Source: Actinomycetes bacterium (lineage in GTDB: Bacteria > Actinomycetota > Acidimicrobiia > Acidimicrobiales > Acidimicrobiaceae). Taken from it: a DNA stretch of 7,913 nucleotides. The DNA is taken from the NCBI GenBank assembly GCA_021833085.1, contig JAKBGL010000050.1:1-7913 (forward strand). The letters run 5' to 3'. How positions within the stretch are numbered: position 1 is the first letter of the stretch; each line of letters starts with the position of its first letter. A program made the translations under genes and the position numbers. Shown one piece after another: positions 5,092 to 7,913 of the stretch. The notes under the pieces were generated by a model. That model was given only the letters and a program-made list of their open reading frames with translations. It did no database searches and had not been told where the DNA came from.

Positions 5092-5097
5092 CTCCTT
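5092..5097 (-). promoter_or_regulatory. Strong Shine-Dalgarno supporting the TTG start of rpsP
   Basis: On the minus strand AAGGAG (5097-5092) is followed by TTTAAT and then TTG. This near-consensus ribosome binding site compensates for a weak start codon and fixes the start. Confidence 0.85.
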
Positions 5098-5161
5098 GTT
5101 CGTGGGGAAACCAACGTCTCCTCAAAGTACTAAAACAACCAATAGGTCATACTACCATGTC

Positions 5162-6511
5162 TTAACGTCTGTTCTTTCGTCCCTTTTTTTGAGGCCTTGC
5201 CTTTGCTTTTCGCTTAGTTGCAGAAGCAGGTCCAATACCCATCGAACGCATCATCTTTTGCATCTCTTTGAACTGTTTCAAAAGCGCCGACACATTAGCA
5301 GGGGTAGTACCCGAACCCCTCGCAATTCGTGCTCTCCGGCTTGAGTCAATAGATGCTGGGTCTGAACGTTCTTTCTTGGTCATCGAAGAGATCATGGCCT
5401 CGATCTTGCCAAGTTCACCTTCGTCTATCTCAACGTTCCGAAGCTCCTTGGGCACACCAGGCAACATGGAAAGCATGCCCTTTAGAGACCCCATCTTTTT
5501 AACTTGGCGAAGTTGCTCCAAGAAGTCGTCAAGGTCGAACTTTCCCTCCATGAGCTTTTTAGCGCCACGCTCAGCGACGTCTTCATCCATGGTTCTCTCA
5601 GCCTGCTCGATCAGGGTGAGAACGTCTCCCATACCTAGAATCCTAGATGCCATTCGGTCGGGATAGAATGGACCGAAGTTATCCAACTTTTCGCCGTCAG
5701 AAGCAAACGCTATCGGTTTACCCACAACCTCTTTGACCGATAGAGCTGCTCCACCTCGAGCATCTCCGTCGAGCTTCGACAAGATAATAGCGTCCACTTC
5801 AAGCGCCTCGTTGAAGGCTTTCGCCGTAGTCACGGAGTCTTGCCCCATCATTGCGTCGATAACCAAAAAGGTATAGTTGGGTGAGATCTCCTTCGACGTG
5901 GCAGAGATCTCTTCCATAAGATCGGCGTCGATCGTAAGGCGACCCGCAGTGTCAACAATTACCACATCTCGACCTATACGCCGGGCTTCGGCAACTCCAC
6001 CTTTAGCTACCTCGATGGGAGAGGTCCATTCAGAGAACATTGGGACTTGGATCTGAGACGCAAGTGTCCTTAGCTGTTCCACTGCAGCTGGCCTTTGGAG
6101 ATCTGCACCGACCAACAAGGGTGATCTACCTTGAGACTTAAAGTATCGAGCCAACTTCGCTGAAGCAGTCGTCTTCCCAGAGCCCTGTAGCCCTGCCATG
6201 AGTATGATGGTCGGAGGGCGTGATGCGTAGGTAAGACGAAACGACTCGCCACCTAGTACCTTCGTGAGCTCGTCGTTTACAGCCTTTACAACCTGTTGGC
6301 CAGGGGTCAACGATCTAGAAGCCATTGCACCGACGGCAGCCTCTCGGATACGATCGACGATCGACCTGACCACGAGCAAGTTTACGTCTGCCTCCAAAAG
6401 TGCAGTTCTAATCTCTCTCAGCGCGACCTCTACGTCAGCCTCTGATAACCGCGCCTTAGCGCGAATCTTTGACAAGGCGTCTTCAAGTCGCCCACCAAGT
6501 GCTTCAAACAT
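5162..6511 (-). CDS. ffh: Signal recognition particle protein Ffh (SRP54)
   Basis: Ffh binds signal sequences emerging from ribosomes, together with the SRP RNA, and delivers them to FtsY at the membrane. The 449 residues show the N domain with ALLEADVN (37-44), then the G domain: P-loop GLQGSGKT (107-114), GADLQRPAAVEQL (135-147), DTAGR (187-191), DAMMGQDSV (219-227), SKLDGDARGG (245-254) and SDGEKLDNF (271-279). DRMASRILGMGDV (285-297) links to the methionine-rich M domain. There the RNA-binding motif RRARIARGSG (392-401) and the Met-rich FKEMQKMMRSMG (414-425) are present. The tail (433-449) is strongly basic. The start is ATG (6511-6509) with GAGGAG 5 nt upstream. It lies 50 nt after ftsY, so the SRP GTPase and its receptor are adjacent and probably co-transcribed. 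The SRP RNA gene is not visible in the window. Confidence 0.98.
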   Translation of the reverse strand: MFEALGGRLEDALSKIRAKARLSEADVEVALREIRTALLEADVNLLVVRSIVDRIREAAVGAMASRSLTPGQQVVKAVNDELTKVLGGESFRLTYASRPPTIILMAGLQGSGKTTASAKLARYFKSQGRSPLLVGADLQRPAAVEQLRTLASQIQVPMFSEWTSPIEVAKGGVAEARRIGRDVVIVDTAGRLTIDADLMEEISATSKEISPNYTFLVIDAMMGQDSVTTAKAFNEALEVDAIILSKLDGDARGGAALSVKEVVGKPIAFASDGEKLDNFGPFYPDRMASRILGMGDVLTLIEQAERTMDEDVAERGAKKLMEGKFDLDDFLEQLRQVKKMGSLKGMLSMLPGVPKELRNVEIDEGELGKIEAMISSMTKKERSDPASIDSSRRARIARGSGTTPANVSALLKQFKEMQKMMRSMGIGPASATKRKAKARPQKKGRKNRR

Positions 6512-6516
6512 CCCTA

Positions 6517-6522
6517 CTCCTC
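6517..6522 (-). promoter_or_regulatory. Shine-Dalgarno of ffh
   Basis: On the minus strand GAGGAG (6522-6517) lies 5 nt before the ffh ATG, in the 50-nt gap after ftsY. Confidence 0.75.
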
Positions 6523-6561
6523 ACATCGGTCTATCTCAAAACCGGAAGACGACCAAGTCAT

Positions 6562-7659
6562 CTATGAGACGTCTCCGGTAATTTCGTTGACGAACGCCAC
6601 AGGATCGAAAGGAGCTAGATCCTCAATTCCTTCTCCTAGACCTACAAACTTTATCGGGATCTCCAGCTTGTCTTCTATTGCGAAAGCCACTCCGCCTTTA
6701 GCTGTTCCATCTAGTTTAGTGAGCACGATACCAGTTACTTGGGCAGCGTCACCGAAACCCTGCGCCTGTGCTAGACCATTTTGACCCGTTGTAGCGTCAA
6801 GAACTAAGAGAACCTCAGAGACAGTTCCCGAGGCCTTCTCGGCTACTCGTCTTATCTTGCGAAGTTCGTCCATCAGGTTCTGTCGGTTCTGTAACCGTCC
6901 CGCAGTATCGGCAAGAACACAGTCCGCTCCAACCGCGGCGGCATGAGAGATGGCATCGAATACGACAGAAGCGGGGTCAGCCCCTGGAGAACCCTTTACT
7001 ACCTCGACCATGGATCGTTGAGCCCACATCTCAAGCTGTTCGGCAGCTGCAGCCCTAAAGGTATCGCCTGCCGCCACAACAACCTTTTTGCCTTGGCTCG
7101 AGAGCTGGGCTGCTAGCTTTCCAATTGATGTCGTCTTGCCAACCCCATTCACTCCAACAAATAAAATTACAACTGGGGGAGTTGCATCTGTATTTAACTC
7201 TCGATCTCCTCTGTCAAGTTTTGTAATCATCTCTTCCCGAAGAAGTTGGATCGCAGCCTCAGTCGACGTAATTCCTTCACGAAAAACCTTTTCTTTCACT
7301 GATCCAACGAGCTCGACCGAGACATCGATCCCTACATCGGACAGGATAAGAGCCTCCTCAAGCTCGATCCATAGCTCTTCCCCAAGAGCCCGTTTGGACC
7401 GCATTCTTGCTAAAGCCGCCCCTAGCAGCGAACGCGACTTCGGCAGAGAACCCTCAAAGCCACGTCTGTGTTCCACCACGTCAAAGCTTCGTTCAGCCTC
7501 AGTCGTTGCGACTCTCTCTGAGCTACCCGTGACAACGTCTGCCTCGCTTGAGACTCCTAGCTGTAGCTTGCTCCCTCTCTTTGGTCGAACGAGAAAGACT
7601 CCTACTCCACCAAAGATCAAGACGGCCACTATCACTACCACTACTACCGAAATACTCAT
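6562..7659 (-). CDS. ftsY: Signal recognition particle receptor FtsY with N-terminal membrane anchor
   Basis: FtsY is the SRP receptor GTPase. It pairs with Ffh, both hydrolyse GTP, and the ribosome is handed to the SecYEG channel. The 365 residues begin with a hydrophobic stretch (about 4-24), SVVVVVIVAVLIFGGVGVFLV, followed by RPKRGSK, so it is a membrane-anchored form as in other actinobacteria, unlike the peripheral E. coli type. A short variable linker (about 30-70) leads to the N domain (LEEALILSDVGIDVS, 100-114). The G domain shows VGVNGVGKT (168-176), GDTFRAAAAEQL (198-209), DTAGR (251-255), LDATTGQNGL (287-296), TKLDGTAKGG (314-323) and GLGEGIEDLAPFD (340-352). The ATG (7659-7657) lacks a good SD; TATTCT lies 9 nt upstream. 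It is the first gene of the block; smc, often upstream of ftsY, is not seen. Confidence 0.98.
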   Translation of the reverse strand: MSISVVVVVIVAVLIFGGVGVFLVRPKRGSKLQLGVSSEADVVTGSSERVATTEAERSFDVVEHRRGFEGSLPKSRSLLGAALARMRSKRALGEELWIELEEALILSDVGIDVSVELVGSVKEKVFREGITSTEAAIQLLREEMITKLDRGDRELNTDATPPVVILFVGVNGVGKTTSIGKLAAQLSSQGKKVVVAAGDTFRAAAAEQLEMWAQRSMVEVVKGSPGADPASVVFDAISHAAAVGADCVLADTAGRLQNRQNLMDELRKIRRVAEKASGTVSEVLLVLDATTGQNGLAQAQGFGDAAQVTGIVLTKLDGTAKGGVAFAIEDKLEIPIKFVGLGEGIEDLAPFDPVAFVNEITGDVS

Positions 7660-7668
7660 ACCAGATTC

Positions 7669-7674
7669 AGAATA
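7669..7674 (-). promoter_or_regulatory. Candidate -10 element close to the ftsY start
   Basis: On the minus strand TATTCT (7674-7669) lies 9 nt before the ftsY ATG, so a transcript would have a leader of only a few nucleotides. No strong -35 is seen at the matching distance (GTAAAA). The lack of an SD before ftsY fits a near-leaderless mRNA. Confidence 0.3.
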
Positions 7675-7778
7675 GGCACGGCGAGCTTACTTTTACGCCC
7701 TTGGACAAAGAAGTATCCAACCGATGCAAACTAAAACACCAATGCAACTCCTACAACTATCTCCTCGGTCTAAACGGG

Positions 7779-7808
7779 AATATAGACTCGAACTCATAAT
7801 TTTCGAGT
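7779..7808 (-). promoter_or_regulatory. Inverted repeat upstream of a second possible -10 for the ftsY operon
   Basis: On the minus strand ACTCGAA (7808-7802) and TTCGAGT (7792-7786) form a 7-bp inverted repeat with a 9-nt centre. TATATT (7784-7779) begins 1 nt after the second arm and resembles a -10. The repeat would then occupy the spacer and -35 region, a usual place for a repressor or activator site. The spacing does not match the LexA box known from actinobacteria (CGAAC-N4-GTTCG). The regulator, if any, is unknown. Confidence 0.25.
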
Positions 7809-7913
7809 TAGGTTGTCACCGTTAAAGTTCAGTTAGTGTCCAAAGATCCGCGCACCTCCACAGAGACAGAGGCAAGTAACCAAAATAGAGAACCGTCGAA
7901 GGTGTAGCTAGAG

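Larger units (their letters stand above)
7660..7913. other. Upstream region of ftsY with no recognised gene
   Basis: Six-frame reading shows no convincing gene in these 254 nt. A minus-strand frame open from the right edge ends at a TGA around 7833-7835 (about 25 residues, ending VRGSLDTN). It does not look like the Smc C-terminus that often precedes ftsY. It could be the tail of an unrecognised gene or chance. The region holds the candidate promoter elements listed separately. Confidence 0.4.

Noticed and set aside
5268..5666. Plus-strand open frame (132 codons) opposite ffh
   Set aside because: It is a shadow of the conserved Ffh M and G domains with low-complexity serine-rich translation.
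7088..7675. Long plus-strand open frame (195 codons) opposite ftsY
   Set aside because: It lies antisense to the fully conserved FtsY, is very serine/threonine-rich as expected for a complement of this codon use, and matches no family I recognise.
7783..7794. GTTCGAGTC on the minus strand, resembling a tRNA T-loop
   Set aside because: The flanking bases do not form a T-stem and no acceptor, D or anticodon arms can be drawn around it.

Overview
The window is a piece of bacterial chromosome, most likely from an actinobacterium (Actinomycetota). The strongest signs are a DUF2469 protein downstream of rplS and a small CxxC/HxH/C zinc protein of a type I know from Actinobacteria. The order ftsY-ffh-rpsP-khpA-rimM-trmD-rplS-DUF2469 fits as well. 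Base composition looks near half G+C by eye, which is low for the phylum and would suit a lineage such as the Acidimicrobiia. That placement is inference.

From the right end, on the minus strand, runs a compact gene-expression and protein-targeting block. It holds ftsY (SRP receptor), ffh (SRP GTPase), rpsP (ribosomal protein S16), a KH-domain RNA-binding protein of the KhpA/YlqC type, rimM (16S maturation), trmD (tRNA m1G37 methyltransferase) and rplS (L19). Several genes touch or overlap: rpsP/khpA by 8 nt, rimM/trmD with a 2-nt gap, trmD/rplS by 14 nt. Internal genes mostly carry clear Shine-Dalgarno (SD) sequences. A possible terminator follows rplS, and then comes the DUF2469 gene. The lepB and rnhB genes that often lie between rplS and DUF2469 in other actinobacteria are absent.

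Further left on the minus strand is a PLP-dependent trans-sulfuration enzyme (cystathionine gamma-lyase/synthase family) with its own candidate promoter. It converges on a plus-strand gene for a 74-residue putative zinc-binding protein. That gene is divergent from a minus-strand crotonase-fold enzyme, which has lost both hydratase glutamates and looks like a PaaG-type isomerase. At the extreme left is the C-terminal end of an IS200/IS605-family TnpA (Y1 HUH transposase), followed by two tandem hairpins that may form the element's right end and may also terminate the crotonase transcript.

A recurring pattern is that the genes that would start transcripts (crotonase, the zinc protein, the PLP enzyme, ftsY) lack SD sequences and have a -10-like hexamer about 6 to 9 nt before the start codon. 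This suggests leaderless or near-leaderless mRNAs, whereas most operon-internal genes use SD sequences. I found no CRISPR array, tRNA, rRNA or defence system. Most of the window is conserved housekeeping DNA; the less ordinary points are the left-edge IS end, the start-site architecture, and sequence deviations in the crotonase, TrmD and the KH protein.
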